From assembly GCA_007922305.1 (NCBI GenBank), contig ML677385.1, forward strand, positions 1,771,075 through 1,835,074: a DNA stretch of 64,000 nt. Direction: 5' to 3'. The position numbers were made by a program, and so were the translations under genes. Each line of letters begins with the position of its first letter. Within the stretch, counting starts at the first letter, position 1. The stretch is from Dermatemys mawii. Its lineage: Eukaryota; Chordata; Testudines; Dermatemydidae. Under the pieces are notes generated by a model. That model was not told where the DNA came from and made no database searches. It worked only from the letters and a program-made list of their open reading frames with translations. Below are positions 1 to 33,290 of the stretch, piece by piece.

Positions 1-1108
1 AGGAGCAGCGGGGAAGGGAGACACCCTGACATTAGTTTCTCCCTTTTCCCCCTTCCTTCCCCCCAATAACAAGCAGGAGGATCCCGGAAACATCTCCAGG
101 GCAGAGGGCAGGAGCAGCACATGGCAGTGGGGGGAGGGACAGCTGAACTGCCAGCAGTTGATAATCTGCTGGGAGGCTGCCATAAAGGGAATTTAGGGGA
201 GTGGACAGCAGATAGTGGGGTTGCCGGTCCACCCTGGTTCCAAGCCACCACCAGCTAGCTCCAACGGGTGCTCTTTCTGCAAGTAGTGGACAAAGCAGGC
301 TGCTGCCAAACGACTTTATAAGGGAGCATTGCGTAACTTTAAACAAGTATGTTCCCTAATTGATCAGCAACTTAACATCAAAACAATGTTAACCGGAGCA
401 ACTTTAAATGAGGAGTTCCTATAGTGCTGGATTCAAATTTCTAATTCTGTCTAATTGAAGATGGGGATATTCCTTATTTTTCCACAGTTTTAGGTATTTT
501 CTTCAATATAATGGACAGTCTCTGAGCAACGACTTGTTGCACATTACTTTCCTTTTGGCAGGAGATATCTCATTTCCATTTAGAAGAGTTTTTACAATGA
601 AAAAACTCAAGTTAGAAAATACACTGAAACTTGACTTACAGGTTTACAAATACATTTATAAAAGGAAAATGCAATTAAAACAAGCCTGGTTTATTTTTTA
701 GTCACTAGGTGGACCAGTAGTGGAAATATATTTTAACCTGTTTTAGTTAAACTAGTGTAACCACTAGTAAAGAGAGGCTTAATTTTTAGACAACGAATGT
801 ATATTTTGGATGAATATTTTGAGGCCATGAAAATTTTTTAGGCTATAACAGTATTTTTTAGATTATATCTCCTTAAATATTTATAACTGGCCCAGTTTTT
901 TATGCTATGGTATAAAATAGTTATGAAGCATATACTTACTGCACTATTCTTGGTGCTTATGATGTGTTGCATATTATGAAATCCTTACAGTGAGAATAAA
1001 CTATCCTATACAGTAAAAATCTATATCAAACAGTAGAAATTGGTGTACCAGAAAGTTATAATGGTATTTTCTGTGTTATCCCATGATCTTCATTATTGGT
1101 CTTTCTTA

Positions 1109-1376
1109 GGACTGGGCTACACTGGGAAGTGGGCAGGGTCAACCTAATACATGCAAGTCTAAGTATCGTAGGTAGATTTGGCTTTCCTCACGGTGGCAAG
1201 TTGACCGCTGCTGCTCCAGCCTTGACTCCGCTTCCTCCTCTTGCTGAGATGGAGTTCTGGAGTCGACAGGGAGCGCATTCGGGGATCGATTTGTCACTTC
1301 TAGACGAGATGTGATAAATCAATCCCCGATGCATCGAACAGTACCCGCCGATCTGGTGGGTAGTATAGATATACCC
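1109..1376 (+). mobile_element. Harbinger-like non-autonomous element, copy 1
   Basis: Flanked by TTA on both sides (1106-1108 and 1377-1379). It shares with the four other copies the start GGnCTGGnCTACACT, the 'TCACGGTGGCAAGT' block, the GGATCGATTT...AAATCAATCC palindrome and the end CGCCGATCTGG. A 3-bp TTA duplication is typical of PIF/Harbinger transposons. No transposase. Confidence 0.75.
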
Positions 1377-2309
1377 TTACGGTCAATAGTATTCTAAACT
1401 AAGCTAGTACTTGGGCTAGTTGTGGGAGTAAAGTGCTACATAATGAGTGAAATCCTAGATTCACTGAAGTTAATGACAAAATTCTCTTCATTGACTTCAG
1501 TAGGGCCAGGTTTTCACCCAGTGTAAGGGTATCGTATTTACATGCAATGTGTAGTAATTGTAATTGAGTGTGATAAGGTCTGCCATACTGGTCCTTCATC
1601 AGTCTACTAAAGACCTGAGGTAAAGCCAAGAGTACTTAAAACTGGTCCCTATTGGACATAAAGGACTACTGTGAAGGGCCATATCCCTATTACAATTATT
1701 AAATAAATAAATCTGAACATATTTTAAAAACATACCTTCAAAAAGGTGTGATTTTTCTTTCCCTTGAATTCTGGGATCCAATCTGTGGTGATATTGACAA
1801 CAAGGGCAAGACAGACAACCGCGAGTATCTCAGGCTTGCCTTTCTGGATTCCCCTCTCCTAACCTTCATGTGTTAGGCTCTTTAAACTAATGTTATTACT
1901 GTTCTTCTTTAGGTTTGCTCCATATGGAGATTGTAATATTGCACCGTTAGGGTCACGCTTAAGCACATCGCATCTTGCCAGCTCCCAGATGACTTGCATT
2001 AGTCAGATCAGGCCAGCATTTCAAAACAAATATCCTCTGGTTTGTGAAAAAAAATTGGAGGGATGGTTTCAGAGCCAGTATATTGGGTGTATTTTGTTAA
2101 TTACTTTTTTAGTGACAACTGCCTGTGGTATTGGGAGCAAGTATGTTGCTCCCTCTAGAAGTATTTGAGAGTCTTCTGGCCATGGATGTGCTCCTTGCCT
2201 GTGGAACACTCAGAGCAGAGACTGGAGTGTGGATCAGAAAATCCCTTAATGGCATGCCCTGAGTGCACAAGGGTGCCCTCAGTGTTACTGGAGCAGGGTG
2301 GGCAGAAAA

Positions 2310-2400
2310 AACAGAGGAAGAGGAGGAGGAGGAGCAGAGAAAAAGGAGAAGGGGAGACAGAGAAAGGGAAGCAGGAATTTGGAGATGAAAGGAAAACAAG
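2310..2400 (+). repeat. purine-rich low-complexity tract
   Basis: AGAAAAAACAGAGGAAGAGG followed by GGA/GAG triplets and more A/G sequence. The opposite strand yields serine-rich shadow ORFs that are not genes. Confidence 0.7.
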
Positions 2401-3784
2401 ATAAGGAAGGATGGACCACGAAGTGGAAATGAGGAGACAGAAATTATGTGAAGAGAATCTACCACCTATTTTCTTGGTGCTTGTGATCAAGTTCATTTTC
2501 TGGCATTTCAGTGTCCCTATAAGAATCTGTGTTAATAATTCCACCAGTGAGAATATGTAACACATTGCGTGTAAATTCTTCCTGCAGATTAACTAACCTA
2601 GGTTCAGTAGATTGCCAAATCCCAACATGCGTTATGCTTGGTTATTTTCTTTCCCCCTCCATTTTTGTTTTATTTCATGATAGAAACATTCAACACAAAG
2701 CATGACTGTTTCCTGCCACCTGACCAATATTGTCAGGTTACAAAGTTTAACCCAAGCCAAGAGTAATTTTTTAACTCTTTAGAAACAAAAGGAGAGACAT
2801 TTCTGAGAAGTACAAATGCAACGTCACACTCACTAGTGTATCTCCCAGGTGCAGTTGAAGGAAAAAGACCTTTAAATCCAAATAATCAGAGAAGGTACAT
2901 TAATGGATCACAGATACAGATTAGAATGAAAATCCAATTAGTCAGTGACGTTCTGCAGTCAACAGTCTCTGTGTTAATGTGGCTTCAGCTTTATAAATGA
3001 TAGTTAACTAGATGTCATCTGTTTGAGTGCTAACCTAGACAGTTTTTTGCATTCAGAACCCTGAATTCAGGTGTGAGCAAGTATAATGTCTTTCTCTTCA
3101 TCAGCATCATTGATGAGTCAAATACTGAAGGTCCTGAATTTCCATGCACAACAGCCATATTGTTAGATTGGGTATAATTTTAAGCAGACAGAGATGGACC
3201 CAGATCATAACATTTGGATCGAAGATCTTCATTCATCTGGTCATATATAGGTGCGGCTATGAGTTTAATTTGCAGATCCAAATTTTAGGGATGTTCTAAG
3301 TTAGGGCATGTCTACCTGAAGAGGTTATGCTGGGTGGGTATCGTGTGAATTTAACGCGCTATAACTATTTCAGAATAGACCCCTATGTGGGCACATTCTG
3401 CAATAGCTATTCTGGTCAATTTCCTGTATAGACAAGCCCTTAGAGTTTTGGCTCAGGCTTATCTTTAGGAGGAAAGAATCAAGTAGGATCTTCTGCACTG
3501 TGTGTCTCCTTTCGCCACATTACTTTTATTGTCGTCTTTGAGGGAGAAAGACAAATATTTATATGTTTTGCTTTTAAAATTTTCCAAATATGATGAATAT
3601 TGCTCTTTATTTTTTTGTGGGCAGAGACTTGGCATAAAACTTGAAGCAACTACCTGGATTTTTGCTTCAAAGCTGAGCTATTAACTTCTGAGTAGTAGGG
3701 ATTGCAATGGACAGGTTAGCACCTGACTAATATACAAGGACAAAGCCCTTGAAAAATGGCAGTTGGACTTCAAAGTCACTTTAG

Positions 3785-5090
3785 AAAAAAATTGTGGACA
3801 AAGGGGATCCAGTGTATATGGTGTACTTATATTTTCAGAAAGCCTTTGATAAGGTCCCTTACCAAAGGCTCTTAAGCAAGTAAGCTGTCATGGGATAAGA
3901 GGGAAGGTCCTCTCATGATTGGTAACTGGTTAGAAGATAGAAAACAAAGGGTATGAATATATGGTCCATTTTCAGACTGGAGAGAGGTAAATAGTGGTGT
4001 CCCCCAGGGATCTGTACTCAACCCAGTCCTGTTCAACATATTCATAAATGATCTGGAAAAAAGGGTAAACAATGAGGTGGCAAAATTTGCAGATGATACA
4101 AAACTGTTCAAGATAGTTAAGTCCCAAGCAACTGCCATCTCTCAAAACTGGGGTGTCTGGGCAACAAAATGGTAGATGAAATTCAATGTTGATAAATGTA
4201 GAGTAATGCCCATTGGAAAACATAATCCCAACTATACATATAAAATGATGGGGTCTAAATTAGCTGTTAGCACTCAAGAAAAAGATCTTGGAGTCATTGT
4301 GGATAGTTCTCTGAAAACATCCACTCAATGTGCAACCGCAGTCAAAAAAGCAAACCGAATGTTGGGAATCATTAAGAAAGGGATAGATAATAAGACAGAA
4401 AATATCATATTGCCTCTATATAAATCCATAGTACGCCCACATCTTGAATACTGTATGCAGGTGTGGTCACCCCATCTCCAAAAGGATATATTGGAATTGG
4501 AAAAAGTTCAGAAAAGGGCAACAAAAATTATTAGGGGTATGGAACAGCTGCCATATGAGGAGAGATTAATAAAACTGGGACTTTTCAGCTGGGAAAAGAG
4601 AAGGCTAAGGAGAGATAAGATTGAGGTCTATAAAATTATGACTGGTGTAGAGAAAGTAGGTAAGGAATTGTTGTTTACTGCTTCTCATAACACAAGAACT
4701 AGGTGTCACCAAATGAAATTAATAGGCAGCAGATTTAAAACAGATAAGTATTTTTTCACACAATGCACAGTCAGTCTGTTGAACTCTTTGCCAGATGATG
4801 TTGTGAAAGCCAAGACTGTAACAGGATTCAAAAAAGAACTAGATAAGTTAATGGAGGATAGATCCATCAATGGCTATTAGCCTGGATGGGCAGGGATGGT
4901 GTCCCTAGCCTCTGTTTGGCAGAAGCTGGGAATGGGCAACAGAGGATGGATCATCTGATGATTACCTGTTCTGTTCATTCCCTTTGGGGTACCTGGCATT
5001 GGCCACTGTCAGAGGACAGGATACTGGGCTAGATGGACCTTTGGTCTGACCCAGTATGGCCCTGCTTTGATTCTTGGAGTGAATCAAGAA
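3785..5090 (+). mobile_element. CR1-type LINE, 5'-truncated, with reverse-transcriptase end and 3' UTR
   Basis: Broken reading frames encode reverse-transcriptase pieces: FQKAFDKVP near 3840, [15 protein letters not shown] near 4000 and the catalytic FADD box near 4090. A 234-codon open frame (4176-4880) continues with [47 protein letters not shown] and ends SINGY. It is followed by the CR1 3' UTR (GGATACTGGGCTAGATGGAC). Frameshifts upstream of 4176 mean it cannot make a working enzyme. Confidence 0.88.
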
Positions 5091-5274
5091 TAGAGCCATT
5101 TTAAAATGGATCAGTGTAGATTCATCACCACCACTGATGTAGTAGAAAAAGGCTGCAACTTCAGTGCAATCTGTAGGCTGTGGCAATGGCTGTGGTGTGC
5201 TGATATAACTGCCAGCTTCCTCCCAGCCTCTTGCATTCCACTCACCAACAGCCATCCTCGTCACCTCTGTATAG

Positions 5275-24719
<19,445 letters not shown>

Positions 24720-25892
24720 AGGAAAAACAAACAAAACTATCCAATAGGAAGAACCTAGACATGCAGTAGAGGGCACTTGTTATTGTCCAGTGCCCAGTTA
24801 CAGAAGCTGTTATGATTCAGCCCATAAAGAACCGTATTGGGTTAGTGGATGTGTAGTGTAATCAGTCCAATTGGATAGGGTCACATTTTCATTACCCTTC
24901 TAGCTTTAACTAGGAAGAAGAAATAGAAGGGAATTTTGCAATGTAGAATTTCAACTGTGAAACAGTGTAACTGCAACAAAAACTGGTTTCAGGAACTTTC
25001 CTTTATGAAAACCATCTCTGTGATAAGACGATATTTGTCCTGATAGCCAGAGTTGTAAAATGATATCTTTACGTGGCTGGTGATTATTGACCACCATTCA
25101 ATCAAGTACCAAGTGGGGGAATGCAAAGAAAGTAGCATTATCGCTTTATTTTAAATTCAGAGTGTCATCTTTGAAATTTTTTTATGTATCACTTTGCATC
25201 TCTCTTTCACGAGAATTATCCATCCAAACCCAAAGTCTGTAAACTGACTGATTCTCAAGAAAAGCTGTCTTTTTTTTAAATAGGGATGGATACTATGTTA
25301 AAAAAGATCATAGTGATACATGTCACTTTTTTGTGTACACCTAAATTTAGAATTCTGGTGCTTTACTTGACAAGATGGTCTGAGACTCAGAAATTGTAAT
25401 ACTAAGGAAAAAAGACAAAATGAGAGTTAGAACTGTAAACCTGTGATTCCTATGGAAAAAAAAATATAAAGCCCAGATAGTCAGGAATATTTAAGCTGTC
25501 CACCAATATTTGCTTTATTTTTTTTAAAAAAAATCTGTTTTTGCAAAGTCCTTTAAACCCACCTTATTTGTGATAGTTAAAATGCTAATTGTGTTCATTA
25601 TCCACATAAGCTACCTCCTGTGAATACAAAAGCAAAGAGCTCCAATGCTGTTTTCTTTTGTAATGACATCTAGAAGATTTTAGCATTCTGTTGGGTTCTT
25701 TGTTTATCCAGCTCAGCTCTGTGGATATGGTTTGTATCATTTTACTTTTGGTCATATATGCATCAGTTCAAACATTAAATGCTTCAGATATTTCCTTTTG
25801 GCAGAAGCTTGAACATAGTTAAAGAAATCCTGCAAACCAGGATAGCTGGGTAAATGCTGTCTGTGGAAAAGTGAACATTTGTGTCTGAGTTA

Positions 25893-26064
25893 CTGTCAGT
25901 AGTTATGTCGACGGAAGCATACTACCATCACACGGGGAGGTAGTGTTCCTACAACGACGCGAAAACTCCTTCCATTGCTATAGGTTGTGTCTACGCTATA
26001 GATTAAGCCAGCATAGCTACAGCACTGTAGCTATGCCATTATCATTCCTGTAGTGTAGACATGG
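25893..26064. mobile_element. DNA transposon fragment in probable ABCG1 3' UTR
   Basis: Contains GGTTGTGTCTACGCTATAGA and the internal palindrome CATAGCTACAGCACTGTAGCTATG (about 26013-26036), and ends GTAGTGTAGACATGGC. Related to the 31337 copy. Confidence 0.55.
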
Positions 26065-28126
26065 CGTTCATGTGATGGGTTCATTCCCCAGAGTGACCCC
26101 GACAAAAAGGGAAATAACCATTTAAGCTCTTTATTACAATACAAAGTATTCGATTTGGGGGTGGGAAGGAAGGGAGAAACTGACCACCACACAGAAGAAG
26201 GTATATTTTTTTCTATGTGCTCACTGTTAAACAGATACTACTGTTAATGGTATAATTTTGCTAGTAAAAAAATGATTGTATACCTATATTTTCTTCGCTG
26301 TATAACAAGTGCAAGTCTAGAACTGCTGTTCGAGCCTAAAAAAGAAGTGTTTAGTACTTACAGCCATAAGTATGGTGGAATAATATAGTTATATTTAAAC
26401 ATACTGTGTTAATTTTATTTCCCTCTTCTCTCCTGCCCTATGATCCTTGTATTCGGGAACCATACAGGGTTCATGAGGAGAGTTCAGGCATCATAAACTT
26501 GTATTTGTGAACACCCCCCCCCCACTGAAAATCTTTGCAAAGGGGATGCAACCTCCAGGTGGCCTAACAAACATGTGCCTCCTTTTTTCAGTTCACCGAG
26601 CTCTCCTCTCCTCTCCTCAACATTGCCATTTGCTCACCCCCCTAACATTCCAGATAAATACAATGGACTCATAGTGGACAGATCAAGAGGACATTTCCAG
26701 CGGTAGGATCTATGAAAGCAGCTAAATCAGTGGGTTGAAGTTAGTCCTTTGAGGCTTTGCAAGATGACAGGGCTTCATGAGTGGGGTTTGATCTTAAGCC
26801 CATTGATACCAATGGAAACCGTGACTCCCATTGACTTTAACAGCTGTTTGATCAGGCCCATATACAGAAAGTGTTATTCCGTTTAGTGATTCCCAACTTT
26901 TTCATGTAATTGGATTTGTTCACAAGGATGAAGCTGGGCTAGTCAGTACCTGACACCTCCCATTTGCAGAATTTCCCAGGTATCCCAGTCTGGCAACTGG
27001 GGCTGTGATTCGGCGTGTTCTTAAATCCATTCCTCTTCAGGGAAGCATTTAAACACCTACTTCAGTCCTATTGACTTTAGTGGGATTTAAACATATGCGT
27101 AAGTGCTTTCCTGAGCAGGGATGCTTTCCTGAATTGAGACCTGCCTTTGGTTCAGCCCATGGTTTGGGAGTTAGCACGAACACAAATAGCTGGGTAGCTG
27201 CCAATGAAATTGGCAGCGCACTAGAGCAAGAGCAGAAGCCTGTTCTTAATGCAGGTAGCAAGAGCCTAGAATTCCAGTCCCAAAGATCGAGCGCTAATAT
27301 TTGCACCAGTAGGTAGGGACCATAATGAAAATGATTTCTGTGTTGCTTTTAGCCACTCTCTACACTGATTTTGCCAATTAAATGTGAATATCTTTTATTT
27401 TAAATTTTAACATCAACATAGTCTGTTCCTGACAGTGATTGTGTACCTCTGTTTCTTTTGCAGTCCTTTGCTTAAAATCTCATTAGCAAATTATTTGTAC
27501 ATCGTGTTGTTTGTCTTTGATTCTGCTTATTTGTTGGCTAAAAATGGCAGCAACCTTGCCTGATGTGTTAAATCTTATTATGATAACACAGCAAACATAG
27601 GGCTTGATCTTGCCTTCACTGCACACCCAGCACTTCCATGGACTCATTTTCAGTCTTGTTTTGTTTTACTCTGGCCTACTGTTTTATGGTGTCTGTGTCT
27701 TAACCTCCTTGGCACAAGTGACAGGGACGTTAAGCTCTAATGCATTTTACCTTGATGTTGTGCATTGACAAATGCTGACTCAATGCTCCCTACACCCACT
27801 GGCAGCAGGAAAACAAAGATTGTATGTGTGCTATGGAGCCTTGACCCATCAGCTGTTTGCTCAGCTGTATGTACACCTGTTGCGCTCTCATAATTTTCAC
27901 ATTTTGAAGTGCCATTCATAAAGTATGATAATACTGAAGACATTTTAAAAGCTGTGCTGGAACTAAGAAGTAGGCAAGGGCTGATGTTCTGACATGTCAT
28001 TTATATGTTGTATAACCCCCGGTCACTGCCATGTCACCAGATAGGCCCTGTTAAGTCTGCAGCATGGCCACCAGTGAATACATAGATCAATAGTTAAGTC
28101 CTATTGAAGTCAATCTTGTTTTCTTA

Positions 28127-28426
28127 GGCCAGGTCTACGCTGAGGGGGATGGACCTAAAATACGCAACTTCAGCTACGCAAATAGCGTAGCTGAAGCCGA
28201 TGTATCTTAGGTCGACTTACCTTGGCGTCCTCACGGTGGCAAGTCAACTGCTGGCATAAACTCCGCTCCCCATCAACTCCGCTTCCACCTCTTGTGGCAG
28301 TGGAGTTCTGGAGTCAGTGGGGAGAACACTCAGGGATCGATTTAACACGTTTAGACTAGCCACGATAAGTCAATCCCCGATAGACCGATCACTGCCCGCC
28401 GATCCGGAGGGCGGTGGAGACTTGGC
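28127..28426 (+). mobile_element. Harbinger-like non-autonomous element, copy 3
   Basis: Starts GGCCAGGTCTACGC after TTA (28124-28126) and ends GGAGACTTGGC. Internal inverted pair AACTTCAGCTACGC/GCGTAGCTGAAG and TCACGGTGGCAAGTCAACTG as in copy 1. The right-hand TTA is not kept. Confidence 0.68.
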
Positions 28427-30162
28427 TATAGAGTTAAGCATGTGCTAAAGGGCTTTGCTGCATTGAGTCCCAGAATACTCAGCAACTTCCAGGATTGAAT
28501 CCAGACTATCCTGTTTTAAATCATATTTTTATATAGTAGGGATCATTTTAACGTGTTCCAATCAGGTGGATTTTAGTATGTATACTACTGTGCTTCGTAC
28601 ATGTCCATGAGTTGCAATTACTTTCAGACATAACAACTTTGTGTTAACTCTGTGCAGACAGACTGACCCATTTCTACTTCTTCGTACACATTCCATGCAG
28701 CACTTACATACACTAAGAACGAAAGTACTGAAGAGACTGAGCCCTAATTTAGACTTCTGATATCAACACTGTGTAAGGCATGATACTATTGTTTTCATGT
28801 TAAAGGTCTTCCTTCAATAGGTCTTTGCTTTCTTCCAAGTCTTTTTTATGTAAATCATCCAATTGGATCCTCTTCCGGGGTGAAATCCACCTCTGTACAT
28901 GGTCCCAGCACAAGGCCTATGCACAGCTTAAGTGGGACTTCATGGGGCATAGATCAAGACCTTAGGAGTTAGACACCTAAATATCTTTGAGGCTCTAGGC
29001 TATAGTACTTCTGCTAGGTTTCTGCACAGGACTGAATTTCACCCTTTGACTCCAAGTTACTTCATGGCCTTATTCACTGGATGTCACACTGTATGGTGTA
29101 GAGACAGAATGGCATAAATGAGCCCCTGGTGCCAATGCAAGTATTCCAATAACTTAACTGCCTTTGCAGAATTCATTGAAATATTGAAAATGGAAGTGCT
29201 GGATTTAATGGTGTTCCCCCTACCTTCCCCTCTAAATAATCTAAAAAGTGTATTTTAAATCTATTGTAGAGACGGTATGAAGTCCTTGTTTCTGAAAGCT
29301 CTTTGTGCTTTGGTGACATCCATGATTTTGCTCCATTACTTCTTATTTTAGGAACACATTAAAATTAAATGCTATTAATGACTTCTTTCTATTACTTCAG
29401 AAAATCAGGCTGCTTGGGTTAATTCTGATTATACCAACTTTTACCAATGGGAATATTTTTTAAAACAATGCAATGTAAATAAAAAATGCTCTGACAGAAA
29501 AAATGCTCATAAAGAGGCAACAAAAGTTAATATACTGCATTTGTAGTGTCCTCCTCTGATGGGGAAGGAAAATGATCATTTTTATTATAGATATGTTTTA
29601 ATAGGGGAAAAAACAGTCCTACAGTGTAGTTGGGACTCTAGCTAACTTGTTTTAAACTGTTTGTGCAATACCTGATCTCAGTCAGTTGAACTTGTAGTGA
29701 GATATTGCCCTTGAATTTGTTATTGTTATTTAATTTTTTTAAAAAAAGCAAGATTCAATGCAAGCAACATTTTAAATCAGTGTGCAAAGGTGTGCATACA
29801 CCATCTATCTAATATGTAATTGTTCTCTCTTGTTTCTGTGATGCAAGATGCATTACTAGCAATCAATTTTGTTATGTGTCTTTAGAGACAATTGTTGCCT
29901 GCACGCTGTGATATATTTGCACTGTTGTAGATATATATAAACCTGGTCTTTTTCAGGTTGCTTGTTACCTTTGTAGTTCATATGCATTGGCACAATAAAC
30001 CTGAGTACCAACTTTAGGATGTGGGGCATTCTAACGATACATTAAGCTTTGTATATTTCTGTAAACTTAATACTTGTAGGAGATTTGTATGTGCATTATT
30101 TTCCAGATTAGGGCTTTGTTTTCTGAAAACAGAGAACGTTTATGATGATGTAACAAAAATCA

Positions 30163-30168
30163 AATAAA
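30163..30168 (+). terminator. ABCG1: distal poly(A) signal AATAAA, probable ABCG1 end
   Basis: AATAAA in an A/T-rich context, followed by GCATTATTATTTTC. It is the last good plus-strand signal before the intergenic region. A second AATAAA at 29994-29999 is followed by a GT-rich stretch (GGATGTGGGGC). Confidence 0.45.
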
Positions 30169-31336
30169 GCATTATTATTTTCAAATTACTGCCTTAGTCC
30201 CTGTTCATTCTCAATCAGAAATGACAAGCATGTCTGTCAGTAAATGATTTGGAATTTCATACTGCTTTTGGACATATACACCCAATCTGGGGAGTTCTGC
30301 CATGAATCCAGGACAATGTATTGGTCTTTGTTTAGTTCCACATATGTATTAGGGTATTTAGAGGTGCCTCCAAATATAATTAGGCTGCAGAACAGTTTCC
30401 ATTATACCCTATACCCATCTGTGACGACAATCTGTACATCCCATTTGTTTGCATCTTCCACCAACATCCCTATGCTTTCTTCCACACTATCCCATATGTA
30501 AGGAGTGTCCTTCCTGAGCTGTTATTTCCTTCCCATTGAAGTCAAGAAGTGAACTGGCTGATTGTGGCTAAGTTGGGGGCTGGTATTTCTTATAATGCAA
30601 ATGTTCTTAAAATGTTGTTTAATGAGGATGTTGCCAATTCCCATCTGACCATTTTACTACTACGTTGAACCTCTTTCTCTTGCCCTCCAACTCTGTTTTG
30701 TGTTTTTAGAAGGCAAGCTTTTCAGGGCAGGGATTGTGCCCTTTGTTGTATTTGTAGATTGTACATTTTGGGCACTACTAGAAACAAATTAACGATATTA
30801 GCAGTACTGTACTATCCTGGTTTTTCAAGCTTATACATTTCACAACTGTTCCTTCTGGATTTATACTTACCACATTCCAATGAAGTTACTCCAGATTTGC
30901 AATGAGGTCAGAATTTGGTCCTGTTACCATTGGCTTCCTGTTTGGCCTTGAATAAATCACTTAACCTCTCTTTGGGCCAAATTCAGCGCTGGTATAAATG
31001 TTCACAACTCTCATCAACCTGAGTACTTAGTCCTATTGAAGTCAGTGTGACTACTTGAATGAGTAAAGCCTATTCCCAGGAGTAAGGGTTTTTGAAGGCT
31101 CAAGCCTATAGTTTTTAGCTAAGTTTAAGTTTGTAAAGTGTTTTGGTTGGATTGCTAGATGGATGCAAGATTTTTTTTATTTTTTTTAAAAAAGCCTTTT
31201 TGAAGGAACACACACATTTTGAATACAGCCTAATATTTAACCATCCCATTGAACAAACTTCTGATTATTAGGTATTTGCTTCCAAATATCCTTGAAAGAC
31301 ACAGGTGGCAATGCCTTTGATCAGTCAAGAGCCTTA

Positions 31337-31595
31337 GACCTGGTCGACATAGCTACAGTGCTCAGGGTGGTGAAAAATCAACACCCTGACCACCATAGTT
31401 ATGCTATCCTGACTCACAGGGTAGAGGCAGCCAGGCCAATGGAAGAATGCTCCCATCAGTGTAGCTACCGTCTCTCTGGGAGGTAGTTTTCCTACAGCAA
31501 TGGAAAACCTCTTTCCATCGCTGCAGGATGATCAACACTATTGTGTTATGACATCGTAGCCATACTGCCATAGCTCCCGCATTGCAGACAAGCCC
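31337..31595. mobile_element. non-autonomous DNA transposon
   Basis: Begins GACCTGGTCGACATAGCTAC and ends GCAGACAAGCCC, inverted relatives. Interior GGTGGTGAAAAATCAACACC is shared in form with the element split at 8109-9175. Confidence 0.55.
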
Positions 31596-32989
31596 GTGGA
31601 GTTATGACAGAGCATATACTTGTAGCAGAGCTATAACTGGTTTAAAATTAAAAATTTGTAAATGTGACTATTTCATTTTTAAGGAAAGGCCTGGTGTTCA
31701 AAGGGTCAGATTTGCAACTGGATGTGCAAAAAGTAACTACAATTGCATGGTTAATTTGTATGTGTGTTTACTGTGGCAGTACCCATAAAGCAGGTATTTG
31801 TGTGCACAAATGGACAGTGATGTATCTGGTTGGCCACATGCACACAAAGTCAATTTACTTATGCTCTCCTGCATGTGTAAATCAGGTGGGTTTTTTTTTG
31901 CAAATCAAGCCCAGTGTATGCCAGGGACTTTCTTATCCAGTGAAAAGTGCTGTGAATGCAAATCCGGAGAAAATGTGAGTTCACGTGCCCCTGGATTATG
32001 AATTATACATGAAATCAATTTATTTATCTTTAGTGAATTTTTAGGGTCTTTCATAACCATTTTGATGCAGGGACTGTCATTTATAGTTCCTAGTCTAATA
32101 GAATCTCAGACCAATTTGACCTCTTGCTGCTACCCACAATAACAATATTTAATAATTATACAAATTAGTCATGACCCCAGTTCCTGTTTATACCAATGCC
32201 TTTTCTCAGATGAGATAGTCACCAGCTGTGCACTAGATGGTGCTGGGAAACTTTCTGAAGAGTAAGCCATATCAAGCAGTATTACTCAACTCTCTCTGCT
32301 CCTCATCTTCTCCTTCCTTCATTCTGAAAAGCTGAAGTTCTACAACAGTTTCATTCTTGTACACGCATGCTAATGAAGCATGCTGTATATTACTTGTGTG
32401 AATTCATCATTAGGCACAGTTCTGCTGCACGGTCAGTCTTCTCATTAGGTGAACCTCTTCAAATAAAATACCAAGGAGGAAGCAGAAGAACAGGACAAAG
32501 AGATAGTCCATATAAATGCAAGTAAGGAGTAATGAACAGGCCCGGGTATGCAGACAAACCCAATCTTGTATAAATGAGAGCACTGCCAAGTTACTCATGC
32601 CTGGGAGGGGCAAGGCCAAAGAGAGGAGCCTGTTGCTAAGTACCTCATCTTCATACTGAGGATCATGCTGAAGTTCATGTCACCATAGATGTGCTCCTTC
32701 TTGCCCACATTCCACGCCTTTCATCTGGGAGCTGTTCAGATGCTTTTATGCATGTTCCTTTGGCTGATTTTTAGCACTCCAAATTGTGCTTTACAAATAT
32801 TAATGAATCTCCTCCTCCCTGTGACAGAGTTACAAGGGAGGATTTTGTGGCTATGGCACAAAATGGGACTCAGGAATTCTAAGTTTGATGCCCAGATCTC
32901 TCCCACACTTTGTGTGACCTCAGACAAAGCCACTCAAGGGTGGAATCCTGGACCCACTGAAGTCCGAGAGAGTTTTGCCATTAACTTCA

Positions 32990-33290
32990 GTGGAGCCAGT
33001 ATTTCTCCCTTAGTTTCTTTGTACCTCAGCTCCCCATTTGTAAAATGGTAATAATCTCCTCACAAGAGTATTATGAGACTAAATTCAGACACTCCATGCT
33101 CAGACACTTCAATGATGGAGGCCCTGTTAGTAGAGGGTCCCTGTTACAGGCACGGAACAACGTCAGAAAAGTTAAATGACTTGACTGAAGACCCAGAGTA
33201 TACAAGTATCGGAGCAGGGATTAGAATATACAAGTCTCTTACTCTCAGTCCTATGCTTAGTTCATTGGGCAAGGCTTCCTCTTATCCTAT
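32990..33290. mobile_element. MIR-like pieces in opposite orientations
   Basis: Plus-strand end GTACCTCAGCTCCCCATTTG TAAAATGG (33024-33051) is followed by an antisense body (AAGTTAAATGACTTGACTGA near 33169, GGAGCAGGGATTAGAATATA near 33211). Diverged. Confidence 0.5.

Larger units (their letters stand above)
24720..30185 (+). other. ABCG1: probable long ABCG1 3' UTR
   Basis: No open gene follows the stop codon. The sequence is A/T-rich with candidate poly(A) signals ATTAAA 25773, AATAAA 29478, AATAAA 29994 and AATAAA 30163. It contains two DNA-transposon remnants (about 25893-26064 and 28127-28426), so old insertions would lie in the UTR if the distal sites are used. A shorter UTR ending near 25.8 kb is equally possible; only RNA data can decide. 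Confidence 0.5.

Noticed and set aside
2109..2565. Serine-rich minus-strand ORFs
   Set aside because: Products of a purine-rich tract within an ABCG1 intron.
4176..4880. 234-codon ORF as a host gene
   Set aside because: It is the C-terminal part of a CR1 ORF2, followed by CR1 3' UTR sequence.
32410..32619. Last TFF3 exon or a membrane peptide gene
   Set aside because: Frame ends in a cysteine and has good AG tracts, but the tail would be unusually long or hydrophobic for a trefoil factor.
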